A stretch of 64,000 nucleotides of DNA from Siphonodentalium dalli (taxonomy: Eukaryota > Mollusca > Scaphopoda > Gadilida > Siphonodentaliidae). The notes beneath the pieces were generated by a model. The model searched no databases. It was not told the origin of the DNA and saw nothing but the letters and a program-made list of their open reading frames with translations. The stretch covers positions 252,526,484-252,590,483 of the forward strand of contig CP136064.1 in the NCBI GenBank assembly GCA_032622095.1, in the 5' to 3' direction. The position numbers were made by a program, and so were the translations under genes. Positions 38,085-48,868 of this stretch are shown here, piece after piece; position 1 is the first letter of the stretch, and every line of letters begins with the position of its first letter.

Positions 38085-38194
38085 TATCTACTTTTTCAGT
38101 TAAATATGACAGGCCATAATTTAGCTGACATTTCTAATGGATTCAATTTTTAACAGAGGAATGTCATTTTAGAAAACCACCATTTTTACCATGG

Positions 38195-38266
38195 AGCAGA
38201 GTGGCGCAGTGGTAGCGTGCTGGGCCCATAACCCAGAGGTCCTAGGATCTAAACCTCGCTCTGCTA
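38195..38266 (+). tRNA. Initiator tRNA-Met(CAT), unit 22, T-arm changes
   Basis: Two G-to-T changes: T-stem CTAGG for CGAGG and T-loop ATCTAAA for ATCGAAA. They break a pair, remove the purine at 57 and damage the B box, so transcription and folding are probably poor. Confidence 0.7.
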
Positions 38267-38554
38267 ATATTTTCGTCAAGGGGAGAGGAAGGAAGAATTA
38301 TCACTTTGTTTGAAAGTAAATACAGTAAGAATGTGCGTGTGTGTTTTAATGTTTATATTAAAATATGGTTTTATTTATTATTGCTAGCAAATTAAAAAAA
38401 ACGCTTCTTAAATGAATCGTGCACATGCATTTCAAGGGAGACTCGAAATGCATGACTTGTCCAGTCTATCGTTATAAAGTTCAAAGTCGCGTTGACTTCT
38501 CGACAACAAATGTGCTAGCTGCTCAAGAAGCTAAATTTGCGTTCATATCTCGCC

Positions 38555-38625
38555 GCATCGGTGGTTCAGTGGTAGAATGCTCGCCTGCCACGCGGGCGAC
38601 CCGGGTTCGATTCCCGGCCGATGCA
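38555..38625 (+). tRNA. tRNA-Gly(GCC), unit 22
   Basis: Intact copy, as unit 1. Confidence 0.96.
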
Positions 38626-38786
38626 AAATAAGTTTTTTTCACTGATTTTGTTTGTGGATATCCACCTCATTTTGGACTATGCAGTTTAATTGGGAACTTG
38701 AGAAAAACAAATTTCATTGGCACATAAATTTGTTTAAAGAAAACGGACGGACTTGCGATTCGCATTTCATCGAGCAAAATTACTGT

Positions 38787-38870
38787 TGTCAGAAGTGGGA
38801 TTCGAACCCACGCCGGGAAGACCCGACTGCGACCTGAACGCAGCGCCTTAGACCACTCGGCCATCCTGAC
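38787..38870 (-). tRNA. tRNA-Leu(CAG), unit 22
   Basis: Intact copy, as unit 1. Confidence 0.95.
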
Positions 38871-39143
38871 TACAGAAAGACTGCAACGGTATCCTGCTCA
38901 AAGTGAGACAATGGTATTGTGGATATATTTTAGTTCCCTTCTGGCTGTCGTTGCATTCTTAACGCACACATCCGATTGCTGATTTTTTGGTGGGTATATA
39001 TATGATAAATGTACGTGATTCTATATAGTTATATTATGGCTATTAAGTTTTCATAAACAGGCCTTCTTGGTCATAAAACATAATTTTATATTTTGTTTTC
39101 AAATCAGCGAAAATGCGTTATGAAGAGCACTGTTTTCATTACT

Positions 39144-39216
39144 GTCCCAGTAGCTCAGCGGATAGAGCGCTGGACTTCTAATCCAGAGGCCGTGGGTTCG
39201 ATCCCCACCTGGGATG
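39144..39216 (+). tRNA. tRNA-Arg(TCT), unit 23
   Basis: Intact copy, as unit 1. Confidence 0.96.
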
Positions 39217-39340
39217 CACAGATATTTTTAAATCTTGGAATCAAAATTCGGTCGTCGTGCCTTGCTGACCTGCAAAGCGATTGTTGACAAACTGTTGAAT
39301 AACGAATATAATGTCTTATAAAATGGTGTATTTATCGTAA

Positions 39341-39411
39341 GCGCCGCTGGTGTAGTGGTATCATGCAAGATTCCCATTCTTGCGACCCGGGTTCGATTCC
39401 CGGGCGGCGCA
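39341..39411 (+). tRNA. tRNA-Gly(CCC), unit 23
   Basis: Intact copy, as unit 1. Confidence 0.95.
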
Positions 39412-39521
39412 TATCTACTTTTTCAGTTAAATATGACAGGCCATAATTTAGCTGACATTTCTAATGGATTCAATTTTTAACAGAGGAATGTCATTTTAGA
39501 AAACCACCATTTTTACCATGG

Positions 39522-39593
39522 AGCAGAGTGGCGCAGTGGTAGCGTGCTGGGCCCATAACCCAGAGGTCCGAGGATCGAAACCTCGCTCTGCTA
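39522..39593 (+). tRNA. Initiator tRNA-Met(CAT), unit 23
   Basis: Intact copy, as unit 1. Confidence 0.96.
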
Positions 39594-39881
39594 ATATTTT
39601 CGTCAAGGGGAGAGGAAGGAAGAATTATCACTTTGTTTGAAAGTAAATACAGTAAGAATGTGCGTGTGTGTTTTAATGTTTATATTAAAATATGGTTTTA
39701 TTTATTATTGCTAGCAAATTAAAAAAAACGCTTCTTAAATGAATCGTGCACATGCATTTCAAGGGAGACTCGAAATGCATGACTTGTCCAGTCTATCGTT
39801 ATAAAGTTCAAAGTCGCGTTGACTTCTCGACAACAAATGTGCTAGCTGCTCAAGAAGCTAAATTTGCGTTCATATCTCGCC

Positions 39882-39952
39882 GCATCGGTGGTTCAGTGGT
39901 AGAATGCTCGCCTGCCACGCGGGCGACCCGGGTTCGATTCCCGGCCGAAGCA
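39882..39952 (+). tRNA. tRNA-Gly(GCC), unit 23, acceptor mismatch
   Basis: T70 is A (CCGAAGC for CCGATGC), giving an A-A mismatch at the third acceptor pair. Seen only in this unit. Confidence 0.85.
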
Positions 39953-40113
39953 AAATAAGTTTTTTTCACTGATTTTGTTTGTGGATATCCACCTCATTTT
40001 GGACTATGCAGTTTAATTGGGAACTTGAGAAAAACAAATTTCATTGGCACATAAATTTGTTTAAAGAAAACGGACGGACTTGCGATTCGCATTTCATCGA
40101 GCAAAATTACTGT

Positions 40114-40197
40114 TGTCAGAAGTGGGATTCGAACCCACGCCGGGAAGACCCGACTGCGACCTGAACGCAGCGCCTTAGACCACTCGGCCATCCTGAC
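40114..40197 (-). tRNA. tRNA-Leu(CAG), unit 23
   Basis: Intact copy, as unit 1. Confidence 0.95.
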
Positions 40198-40470
40198 TAC
40201 AGAAAGACTGCAACGGTATCCTGCTCAAAGTGAGACAATGGTATTGTGGATATATTTTAGTTCCCTTCTGGCTGTCGTTGCATTCTTAACGCACACATCC
40301 GATTGCTGATTTTTTGGTGGGTATATATATGATAAATGTACGTGATTCTATATAGTTATATTATGGCTATTAAGTTTTCATAAACAGGCCTTCTTGGTCA
40401 TAAAACATAATTTTATATTTTGTTTTCAAATCAGCGAAAATGCGTTATGAAGAGCACTGTTTTCATTACT

Positions 40471-40533
40471 GTCCCAGTAGCTCAGCGGATAGAGCGCTGG
40501 ACTTCTAATCCAGTTCGATCCCCACCTGGGATG
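40471..40533 (+). pseudogene. tRNA-Arg(TCT) pseudogene, unit 24 (10-nt deletion)
   Basis: Same 10-nt deletion as unit 10. Confidence 0.9.
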
Positions 40534-40657
40534 CACAGATATTTTTAAATATTGGAATCAAAATTCGGTCGTCGTGCCTTGCTGACCTGCAAAGCGATTG
40601 TTGACAAACTGTTGAATAACGAATATAATGTCTTATAAAATGGTGTATTTATCGTAA

Positions 40658-40728
40658 GCGCCGCTGGTGTAGTGGTATCATGCAAGATTCCCATTCTTGC
40701 GACCCGGGTTCGATTCCCGGGCGGCGCA
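40658..40728 (+). tRNA. tRNA-Gly(CCC), unit 24
   Basis: Intact copy, as unit 1. Confidence 0.95.
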
Positions 40729-40838
40729 TATCTACTTTTTCAGTTAAATATGACAGGCCATAATTTAGCTGACATTTCTAATGGATTCAATTTTTAACAG
40801 AGGAATGTCATTTTAGAAAACCACCATTTTTACCATGG

Positions 40839-40910
40839 AGCAGAGTGGCGCAGTGGTAGCGTGCTGGGCCCATAACCCAGAGGTCCGAGGATCGAAACCT
40901 CGCTCTGCTA
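40839..40910 (+). tRNA. Initiator tRNA-Met(CAT), unit 24
   Basis: Intact copy, as unit 1. Confidence 0.96.
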
Positions 40911-41198
40911 ATATTTTCGTCAAGGGGAGAGGAAGGAAGAATTATCACTTTGTTTGAAAGTAAATACAGTAAGAATGTGCGTGTGTGTTTTAATGTTTAT
41001 ATTAAAATATGGTTTTATTTATTATTGCTAGCAAATTAAAAAAAACGCTTCTTAAATGAATCGTGCACATGCATTTCAAGGGAGACTCGAAATGCATGAC
41101 TTGTCCAGTCTATCGTTATAAAGTTCAAAGTCGCGTTGACTTCTCGACAACAAATGTGCTAGCTGCTCAAGAAGCTAAATTTGCGTTCATATCTCGCC

Positions 41199-41269
41199 GC
41201 ATCGGTGGTTCAGTGGTAGAATGCTCGCCTGCCACGCGGGCGACCCGGGTTCGATTCCCGGCCGATGCA
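41199..41269 (+). tRNA. tRNA-Gly(GCC), unit 24
   Basis: Intact copy, as unit 1. Confidence 0.96.
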
Positions 41270-41430
41270 AAATAAGTTTTTTTCACTGATTTTGTTTGTG
41301 GATATCCACCTCATTTTGGACTATGCAGTTTAATTGGGAACTTGAGAAAAACAAATTTCATTGGCACATAAATTTGTTTAAAGAAAACGGACGGACTTGC
41401 GATTCGCATTTCATCGAGCAAAATTACTGT

Positions 41431-41514
41431 TGTCAGAAGTGGGATTCGAACCCACGCCGGGAAGACCCGACTGCGACCTGAACGCAGCGCCTTAGACCAC
41501 TCGGCCATCCTGAC
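41431..41514 (-). tRNA. tRNA-Leu(CAG), unit 24
   Basis: Intact copy, as unit 1. Confidence 0.95.
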
Positions 41515-41787
41515 TACAGAAAGACTGCAACAGTATCCTGCTCAAAGTGAGACAATGGTATTGTGGATATATTTTAGTTCCCTTCTGGCTGTCATTGCAT
41601 TCTTAACGCACACATCCGATTGCTGATTTTTTGGTGGGTATATATATGATAAATGTACGTGATTCTATATAGTTATATTATGGCTATTAAGTTTTCATAA
41701 ACAGGCCTTCTTGGTCATAAAACATAATGTTATATTTTGTTTTCAAATCAGCGAAAATGCGTTATGAAGAGCACTGTTTTCATTACT

Positions 41788-41860
41788 GTCCCAGTAGCTC
41801 AGCGGATAGAGCGCTGGACTTCTAATCCAGAGGCCGTGGGTTCGATCCCCACCTGGGATG
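41788..41860 (+). tRNA. tRNA-Arg(TCT), unit 25
   Basis: Intact copy, as unit 1. Confidence 0.96.
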
Positions 41861-41984
41861 CACAGATATTTTTAAATCTTGGAATCAAAATTCGGTCGTC
41901 GTGCCTTGCTGACCTGCAAAGCGATTGTTGACAAACTGTTGAATAACGAATATAATGTCTTATAAAATGGTGTATTTATCGTAA

Positions 41985-42055
41985 GCGCCGCTGGTGTAGT
42001 GGTATCATGCAAGATTCCCATTCTTGCGACCCGGGTTCGATTCCCGGGCGGCGCA
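41985..42055 (+). tRNA. tRNA-Gly(CCC), unit 25
   Basis: Intact copy, as unit 1. Confidence 0.95.
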
Positions 42056-42165
42056 TATCTACTTTTTCAGTTAAATATGACAGGCCATAATTTAGCTGAC
42101 ATTTCTAATGGATTCAATTTTTAACAGAGGAATGTCATTTTAGAAAACCACCATTTTTACCATGG

Positions 42166-42237
42166 AGCAGAGTGGCGCAGTGGTAGCGTGCTGGGCCCAT
42201 AACCCAGAGGTCCGAGGATCGAAACCTCGCTCTGCTA
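42166..42237 (+). tRNA. Initiator tRNA-Met(CAT), unit 25
   Basis: Intact copy, as unit 1. Confidence 0.96.
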
Positions 42238-42525
42238 ATATTTTCGTCAAGGGGAGAGGAAGGAAGAATTATCACTTTGTTTGAAAGTAAATACAGTAAG
42301 AATGTGCGTGTGTGTTTTAATGTTTATATTAAAATATGGTTTTATTTATTATTGCTAGCAAATTAAAAAAAACGCTTCTTAAATGAATCGTGCACATGCA
42401 TTTCAAGGGAGACTCGAAATGCATGACTTGTCCAGTCTATCGTTATAAAGTTCAAAGTCGCGTTGACTTCTCGACAACAAATGTGCTAGCTGCTCAAGAA
42501 GCTAAATTTGCGTTCATATCTCGCC

Positions 42526-42596
42526 GCATCGGTGGTTCAGTGGTAGAATGCTCGCCTGCCACGCGGGCGACCCGGGTTCGATTCCCGGCCGATGCA
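42526..42596 (+). tRNA. tRNA-Gly(GCC), unit 25
   Basis: Intact copy, as unit 1. Confidence 0.96.
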
Positions 42597-42757
42597 AAAT
42601 AAGTTTTTTTCACTGATTTTGTTTGTGGATATCCACCTCATTTTGGACTATGCAGTTTAATTGGGAACTTGAGAAAAACAAATTTCATTGGCACATAAAT
42701 TTGTTTAAAGAAAACGGACGGACTTGCGATTCGCATTTCATCGAGCAAAATTACTGT

Positions 42758-42841
42758 TGTCAGAAGTGGGATTCGAACCTACGCCGGGAAGACCCGACTG
42801 CGACCTGAACGCAGCGCCTTAGACCACTCGGCCATCCTGAC
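42758..42841 (-). tRNA. tRNA-Leu(CAG), unit 25, T-stem mismatch
   Basis: T-stem GTAGG for GTGGG (A-C mismatch), at the same position that is C in units 13, 18, 19 and 21. Confidence 0.86.
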
Positions 42842-43110
42842 TACAGAAAGACTGCAACAGTATCCTGCTCAAAGTGAGACAATGGTATTGTGGATATATT
42901 TTAGTTCCCTTCTGGCTGTCGTTGCATTCTTAACGCACACATCCGATTGCTGATTTTTTGGTGGGTAAATGATAAATGTACGTGATTCTATATAGTTATA
43001 TTATGGCTATTAAGTTTTCATAAACAGGCCTTCTTGGTCATAAAACATAATTTTATATTTTGTTTTCAAATCAGCGAAAATGCGTTATGAAGAGCACTGT
43101 TTTCATTACT

Positions 43111-43183
43111 GTCCCAGTAGCTCAGCGGATAGAGCGCTGGACTTCTAATCCAGAGGCCGTGGGTTCGATCCCCACCTGGGATG
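43111..43183 (+). tRNA. tRNA-Arg(TCT), unit 26
   Basis: Intact copy, as unit 1. Confidence 0.96.
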
Positions 43184-43307
43184 CACAGATATTTTTAAAT
43201 CTTGGAATCAAAATTCGGTCGTCGTGCCTTGCTGACCTGCAAAGCGATTGTTGACAAACTGTTGAATAACGAATATAATGTCTTATAAAATGGTGTATTT
43301 ATCGTAA

Positions 43308-43378
43308 GCGCCGCTGGTGTAGTGGTATCATGCAAGATTCCCATTCTTGCGACCCGGGTTCGATTCCCGGGCGGCGCA
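43308..43378 (+). tRNA. tRNA-Gly(CCC), unit 26
   Basis: Intact copy, as unit 1. Confidence 0.95.
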
Positions 43379-43488
43379 TATCTACTTTTTCAGTTAAATA
43401 TGACAGGCCATAATTTAGATGACATTTCTAATGGATTCAATTTTTAACAGAGGAATGTCATTTTAGAAAACCACCATTTTTACCATGG

Positions 43489-43560
43489 AGCAGAGTGGCG
43501 CAGTGGTAGCGTGCTGGGCCCATAACCCAGAGGTCCGAGGATCGAAACCTCGCTCTGCTA
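43489..43560 (+). tRNA. Initiator tRNA-Met(CAT), unit 26
   Basis: Intact copy; the upstream spacer has TTTAGATGAC, as in unit 14. Confidence 0.96.
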
Positions 43561-43848
43561 ATATTTTCGTCAAGGGGAGAGGAAGGAAGAATTATCACTT
43601 TGTTTGAAAGTAAATACAGTAAGAATGTGCGTGTGTGTTTTAATGTTTATATTAAAATATGGTTTTATTTATTATTGCTAGCAAATTAAAAAAAACGCTT
43701 CTTAAATGAATCGTGCACATGCATTTCAAGGGAGACTCGAAATGCATGACTTGTCCAGTCTATCGTTATAAAGTTCAAAGTCGCGTTGACTTCTCGACAA
43801 CAAATGTGCTAGCTGCTCAAGAAGCTAAATTTGCGTTCATATCTCGCC

Positions 43849-43919
43849 GCATCGGTGGTTCAGTGGTAGAATGCTCGCCTGCCACGCGGGCCACCCGGGT
43901 TCGATTCCCGGCCGATGCA
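43849..43919 (+). tRNA. tRNA-Gly(GCC), unit 26, variable-loop variant
   Basis: CCAC variable loop, as unit 14. Confidence 0.94.
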
Positions 43920-44080
43920 AAATAAGTTTTTTTCACTGATTTTGTTTGTGGATATCCACCTCATTTTGGACTATGCAGTTTAATTGGGAACTTGAGAAAA
44001 ACAAATTTCATTGGCACATAAATTTGTTTAAAGAAAACGGACGGACTTGCGATTCGCATTTCATCGAGCAAAATTACTGT

Positions 44081-44164
44081 TGTCAGAAGTGGGATTCGAA
44101 CCCACGCCGGGAAGACCCGACTGCGACCTGAACGCAGCGCCTTAGACCACTCGGCCATCCTGAC
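44081..44164 (-). tRNA. tRNA-Leu(CAG), unit 26
   Basis: Intact copy, as unit 1. Confidence 0.95.
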
Positions 44165-44433
44165 TACAGAAAGACTGCAACAGTATCCTGCTCAAAGTGA
44201 GACAATGGTATTGTGGATATATTTTAGTTCCCTTCTGGCTGTCGTTGCATTCTTAACGCACACATCCGATTGCTGATTTTTTGGTGGGTATATGATAAAT
44301 GTACGTGATTCTATATAGTTATATTATGGCTATTAAGTTTTCATAAACAGGCCTTCTTGGACATAAAACATAATTTTATATTTTGTTTTCAAATCAGCGA
44401 AAATGCGTTATGAAGAGCACTGTTTTCATTACT

Positions 44434-44514
44434 GTCCCAGTAGCTCAGCGAGTCAGCGGATAGAGCGCAGGACTTCTAATCCAGAGGCCGTGGGTTCGAT
44501 CCCCACCTGGGATG
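44434..44514 (+). tRNA. tRNA-Arg(TCT), unit 27, D-loop insertion and stem mismatch
   Basis: 81 nt: an 8-nt insertion (AGTCAGCG, a partial duplication) doubles the D-loop and splits the A box. Unlike the other inserted copies it also has CAGGA for CTGGA in the anticodon stem (A-A mismatch). Probably non-functional. Confidence 0.6.
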
Positions 44515-44638
44515 CACAGATATTTTTAAATCTTGGAATCAAAATTCGGTCGTCGTGCCTTGCTGACCTGCAAAGCGATTGTTGACAAACTGTTGAATAA
44601 CGAATATAATGTCTTATAAAATGGTGTATTTATCGTAA

Positions 44639-44709
44639 GCGCCGCTGGTGTAGTGGTATCATGCAAGATTCCCATTCTTGCGACCCGGGTTCGATTCCCG
44701 GGCGGCGCA
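44639..44709 (+). tRNA. tRNA-Gly(CCC), unit 27
   Basis: Intact copy, as unit 1. Confidence 0.95.
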
Positions 44710-44819
44710 TATCTACTTTTTCAGTTAAATATGACAGGCCATAATTTAGCTGACATTTCTAATGGATTCAATTTTTAACAGAGGAATGTCATTTTAGAAA
44801 ACCACCATTATTACCATGG

Positions 44820-44891
44820 AGCAGAGTGGCGCAGTGGTAGCGTGCTGGGCCCATAACCCAGAGGTCCGAGGATCGAAACCTCGCTCTGCTA
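44820..44891 (+). tRNA. Initiator tRNA-Met(CAT), unit 27
   Basis: Intact copy; first unit with the CATTATTACC upstream flank. Confidence 0.96.
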
Positions 44892-45179
44892 ATATTTTCG
44901 TCAAGGGGAGAGGAAGGAAGAATTATCACTTTGTTTGAAAGTAAATACAGTAAGAATGTGCGTGTGTGTTTTAATGTTTATATTAAAATATGGTTTTATT
45001 TATTATTGCTAGCAAATTAAAAAAAACGCTTCTTAAATGAATCGTGCACATGCATTTCAAGGGAGACTCGAAATGCATGACTTGTCCAGTCTATCGTTAT
45101 AAAGTTCAAAGTCGCGTTGACTTCTCGACAACAAATGTGCTAGCTGCTCAAGAAGCTAAATTTGCGTTCATATCTCGCC

Positions 45180-45250
45180 GCATCGGTGGTTCAGTGGTAG
45201 AATGCTCGCCTGCCACGCGGGCGACCCGGGTTCGATTCCCGGCCGATGCA
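45180..45250 (+). tRNA. tRNA-Gly(GCC), unit 27
   Basis: Intact copy, as unit 1. Confidence 0.96.
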
Positions 45251-45411
45251 AAATAAGTTTTTTTCACTGATTTTGTTTGTGGATATCCACCTCATTTTGG
45301 ACTATGCAGTTTAATTGGGAACTTGAGAAAAACAAATTTCATTGGCACATAAATTTGTTTAAAGAAAACGGACGGACTTGCGATTCGCATTTCATCGAGC
45401 AAAATTACTGT

Positions 45412-45495
45412 TGTCAGAAGTGGGATTCGAACCCACGCCGGGAAGACACGACTGCGACCTGAACGCAGCGCCTTAGACCACTCGGCCATCCTGAC
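45412..45495 (-). tRNA. tRNA-Leu(CAG), unit 27, variable-arm mismatch
   Basis: Variable-arm stem CGTG for CGGG; other arms are intact. Confidence 0.92.
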
Positions 45496-45764
45496 TACAG
45501 AAAGACTGCAACAGTATCCTGCTCAAAGTGAGACAATGGTATTGTGGATATATTTTAGTTCCCTTCTGGCTGTCGTTGCATTCTTAACGCACACATCCGA
45601 TTGCTGATTTTTTGGTGGGTATATGATAAATGTACGTGATTCTATATAGTTATATTATGGCTATTAAGTTTTCATAAACAGGCCTTCTTGGACATAAAAC
45701 ATAATTTTATATTTTGTTTTCAAATCAGCGAAAATGCGTTATGAAGAGCACTGTTTTCAGTACT

Positions 45765-45837
45765 GTCCCAGTAGCTCAGCGGATAGAGCGCTGGACTTCT
45801 AATCCAGAGGCCGTGGGTTCGATCCCCACCTGGGATG
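45765..45837 (+). tRNA. tRNA-Arg(TCT), unit 28
   Basis: Intact copy; the 5' flank has TCAGTACT for TCATTACT. Confidence 0.96.
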
Positions 45838-45961
45838 CACAGATATTTTTAAATCTTGGAATCAAAATTCGGTCGTCGTGCCTTGCTGACCTGCAAAGCG
45901 ATTGTTGACAAACTGTTGAATAACGAATATAATGTCTTATAAAATGGTGTATTTATCGTAA

Positions 45962-46032
45962 GCGACGCTGGTGTAGTGGTATCATGCAAGATTCCCATTC
46001 TTGCGACCCGGGTTCGATTCCCGGGCGGCGCA
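45962..46032 (+). tRNA. tRNA-Gly(CCC), unit 28, acceptor mismatch
   Basis: C4 is A (GCGACGC), giving an A-G mismatch with G69. Shared with units 32-36 and 39, always together with the change of AAATTAAA to AAATAAAA before the Gly(GCC) region. Confidence 0.86.
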
Positions 46033-46142
46033 TATCTACTTTTTCAGTTAAATATGACAGGCCATAATTTAGCTGACATTTCTAATGGATTCAATTTTTA
46101 ACAGAGGAATGTCATTTTAGAAAACCACCATTATTACCATGG

Positions 46143-46214
46143 GGCAGAGTGGCGCAGTGGTAGCGTGCTGGGCCCATAACCCAGAGGTCCGAGGATCGAA
46201 ACCTCGCTCTGCTA
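46143..46214 (+). tRNA. Initiator tRNA-Met(CAT), unit 28, A1 changed to G
   Basis: The conserved A1-T72 pair of eukaryotic initiators is G1-T72 here. That pair is an initiator identity element, so use in initiation may be weaker. Confidence 0.85.
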
Positions 46215-46502
46215 ATATTTTCGTCAAGGGGAGAGGAAGGAAGAATTATCACTTTGTTTGAAAGTAAATACAGTAAGAATGTGCGTGTGTGTTTTAATGT
46301 TTATATTAAAATATGGTTTTATTTATTATTGCTAGCAAATAAAAAAAAACGCTTCTTAAATGAATCGTGCACATGCATTTCAAGGGAGACTCGAAATGCA
46401 TGACTTGTCCAGTCTATCGTTATAAAGTTCAAAGTCGCGTTGACTTCTCGACAACAAATGTGCTAGCTGCTCAAGAAGCTAAATTTGCGTTCATATCTCG
46501 CC

Positions 46503-46573
46503 GCATCGGTGGTTCAGTGGTAGAATGCTCGCCTGCCACGCGGGCGACCCGGGTTCGATTCCCGGCCGATGCA
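46503..46573 (+). tRNA. tRNA-Gly(GCC), unit 28
   Basis: Intact copy, as unit 1. Confidence 0.96.
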
Positions 46574-46734
46574 AAATAAGTTTTTTTCACTGATTTTGTT
46601 TGTGGATATCCACCTCATTTTGGACTATGCAGTTTAATTGGGAACTTGAGAAAAACAAATTTCATTGGCACATAAATTTGTTTAAAGAAAACGGACGGAC
46701 TTGCGATTCGCATTTCATCGAGCAAAATTACTGT

Positions 46735-46818
46735 TGTCAGAAGTGGGATTCGAACCCACGCCGGGAAGACCCGACTGCGACCTGAACGCAGCGCCTTAGA
46801 CCACTCGGCCATCCTGAC
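46735..46818 (-). tRNA. tRNA-Leu(CAG), unit 28
   Basis: Intact copy, as unit 1. Confidence 0.95.
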
Positions 46819-47087
46819 TACAGAAAGACTGCAACAGTATCCTGCTCAAAGTGAGACAATGGTATTGTGGATATATTTTAGTTCCCTTCTGGCTGTCGTT
46901 GCATTCTTAACGCACACATCCGATTGCTGATTTTTTGGTGGGTATATGATAAATGTACGTGATTCTATATAGTTATATTATGGCTATTAAGTTTTCATAA
47001 ACAGGCCTTCTTGGACATAAAACATAATTTTATATTTTGTTTTCAAATCAGCGAAAATGCGTTATGAAGAGCACTGTTTTCATTACT

Positions 47088-47168
47088 GTCCCAGTAGCTC
47101 AGCGAGTCAGCGGATAGAGCGCTGGACTTCTAATCCAGAGGCCGTGGGTTCGATCCCCACCTGGGATG
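47088..47168 (+). tRNA. tRNA-Arg(TCT), unit 29, D-loop insertion
   Basis: 8-nt AGTCAGCG insertion in the D-loop; the other arms are normal. Folding may be possible with a 16-nt D-loop, but the A box is disturbed. Confidence 0.62.
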
Positions 47169-47292
47169 CACAGATATTTTTAAATCTTGGAATCAAAATT
47201 CGGTCGTCGTGCCTTGCTGACCTGCAAAGCGATTGTTGACAAACTGTTGAATAACGAATATAATGTCTTATAAAATGGTGTATTTATCGTAA

Positions 47293-47363
47293 GCGCCGCT
47301 GGTGTAGTGGTATCATGCAAGATTCCCATTCTTGCGACCCGGGTTCGATTCCCGGGCGGCGCA
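47293..47363 (+). tRNA. tRNA-Gly(CCC), unit 29
   Basis: Intact copy, as unit 1. Confidence 0.95.
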
Positions 47364-47473
47364 TATCTACTTTTTCAGTTAAATATGACAGGCCATAATT
47401 TAGCTGACATTTCTGATGGATTCAATTTTTAACAGAGGAATGTCATTTTAGAAAACCACCATTATTACCATGG

Positions 47474-47545
47474 AGCAGAGTGGCGCAGTGGTAGCGTGCT
47501 GGGCCCATAACCCAGAGGTCCGAGGATCGAAACCTCGCTCTGCTA
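47474..47545 (+). tRNA. Initiator tRNA-Met(CAT), unit 29
   Basis: Intact copy, as unit 1. Confidence 0.96.
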
Positions 47546-47833
47546 ATATTTTCGTCAAGGGGAGAGGAAGGAAGAATTATCACTTTGTTTGAAAGTAAAT
47601 ACAGTAAGAATGTGCGTGTGTGTTTTAATGTTTATATTAAAATATGGTTTTATTTATTATTGCTAGCAAATTAAAAAAAACGCTTCTTAAATGAATCGTG
47701 CACATGCATTTCAAGGGAGACTCGAAATGCATGACTTGTCCAGTCTATCGTTATAAAGTTCAAAGTCGCGTTGACTTCTCGACAACAAATGTGCTAGCTG
47801 CTCAAGAAGCTAAATTTGCGTTCATATCTCGCC

Positions 47834-47904
47834 GCATCGGTGGTTCAGTGGTAGAATGCTCGCCTGCCACGCGGGCGACCCGGGTTCGATTCCCGGCCGA
47901 TGCA
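47834..47904 (+). tRNA. tRNA-Gly(GCC), unit 29
   Basis: Intact copy, as unit 1. Confidence 0.96.
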
Positions 47905-48065
47905 AAATAAGTTTTTTTCACTGATTTTGTTTGTGGATATCCACCTCATTTTGGACTATGCAGTTTAATTGGGAACTTGAGAAAAACAAATTTCATTGGC
48001 ACATAAATTTGTTTAAAGAAAACGGACGGACTTGCGATTCGCATTTCATCGAGCAAAATTACTGT

Positions 48066-48149
48066 TGTCAGAAGTGGGATTCGAACCCACGCCGGGAAGA
48101 CCCGACTGCGACCTGAACGCAGCGCCTTAGACCACTCGGCCATCCTGAC
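48066..48149 (-). tRNA. tRNA-Leu(CAG), unit 29
   Basis: Intact copy, as unit 1. Confidence 0.95.
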
Positions 48150-48418
48150 TACAGAAAGACTGCAACAGTATCCTGCTCAAAGTGAGACAATGGTATTGTG
48201 GATATATTTTAGTTCCCTTCTGGCTGTCGTTGCATTCTTAACGCACACATCCGATTGCTGATTTTTTGGTGGGTATATGATAAATGTACGTGATTCTATA
48301 TAGTTATATTATGGCTATTAAGTTTTCATAAACAGGCCTTCTTGGACATAAAACATAATTTTATATTTTGTTTTCAAATCAGCGAAAATGCGTTATGAAG
48401 AGCACTGTTTTCATTACT

Positions 48419-48491
48419 GTCCCAGTAGCTCAGCGGATAGAGCGCTGGACTTCTAATCCAGAGGCCGTGGGTTCGATCCCCACCTGGGATG
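48419..48491 (+). tRNA. tRNA-Arg(TCT), unit 30
   Basis: Intact copy, as unit 1. Confidence 0.96.
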
Positions 48492-48615
48492 CACAGATAT
48501 TTTTAAATCTTGGAATCAAAATTCGGTCGTCGTGCCTTGCTGACCTGCAAAGCGATTGTTGACAAACTGTTGAATAACGAATATAATGTCTTATAAAATG
48601 GTGTATTTATCGTAA

Positions 48616-48686
48616 GCGCCGCTGGTGTAGTGGTATCATGCAAGATTCCCATTCTTGCGACCCGGGTTCGATTCCCGGGCGGCGCA
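48616..48686 (+). tRNA. tRNA-Gly(CCC), unit 30
   Basis: Intact copy, as unit 1. Confidence 0.95.
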
Positions 48687-48796
48687 TATCTACTTTTTCA
48701 GTTAAATATGACAGGCCATAATTTAGCTGACATTTCTAATGGATTCAATTTTTAACAGAGGAATGTCATTTTAGAAAACCACCATTATTACCATGG

Positions 48797-48868
48797 AGCA
48801 GAGTGGCGCAGTGGTAGCGTGCTGGGCCCATAACCCAGAGGTCCGAGGATCGAAACCTCGCTCTGCTA
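48797..48868 (+). tRNA. Initiator tRNA-Met(CAT), unit 30
   Basis: Intact copy, as unit 1. Confidence 0.96.
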
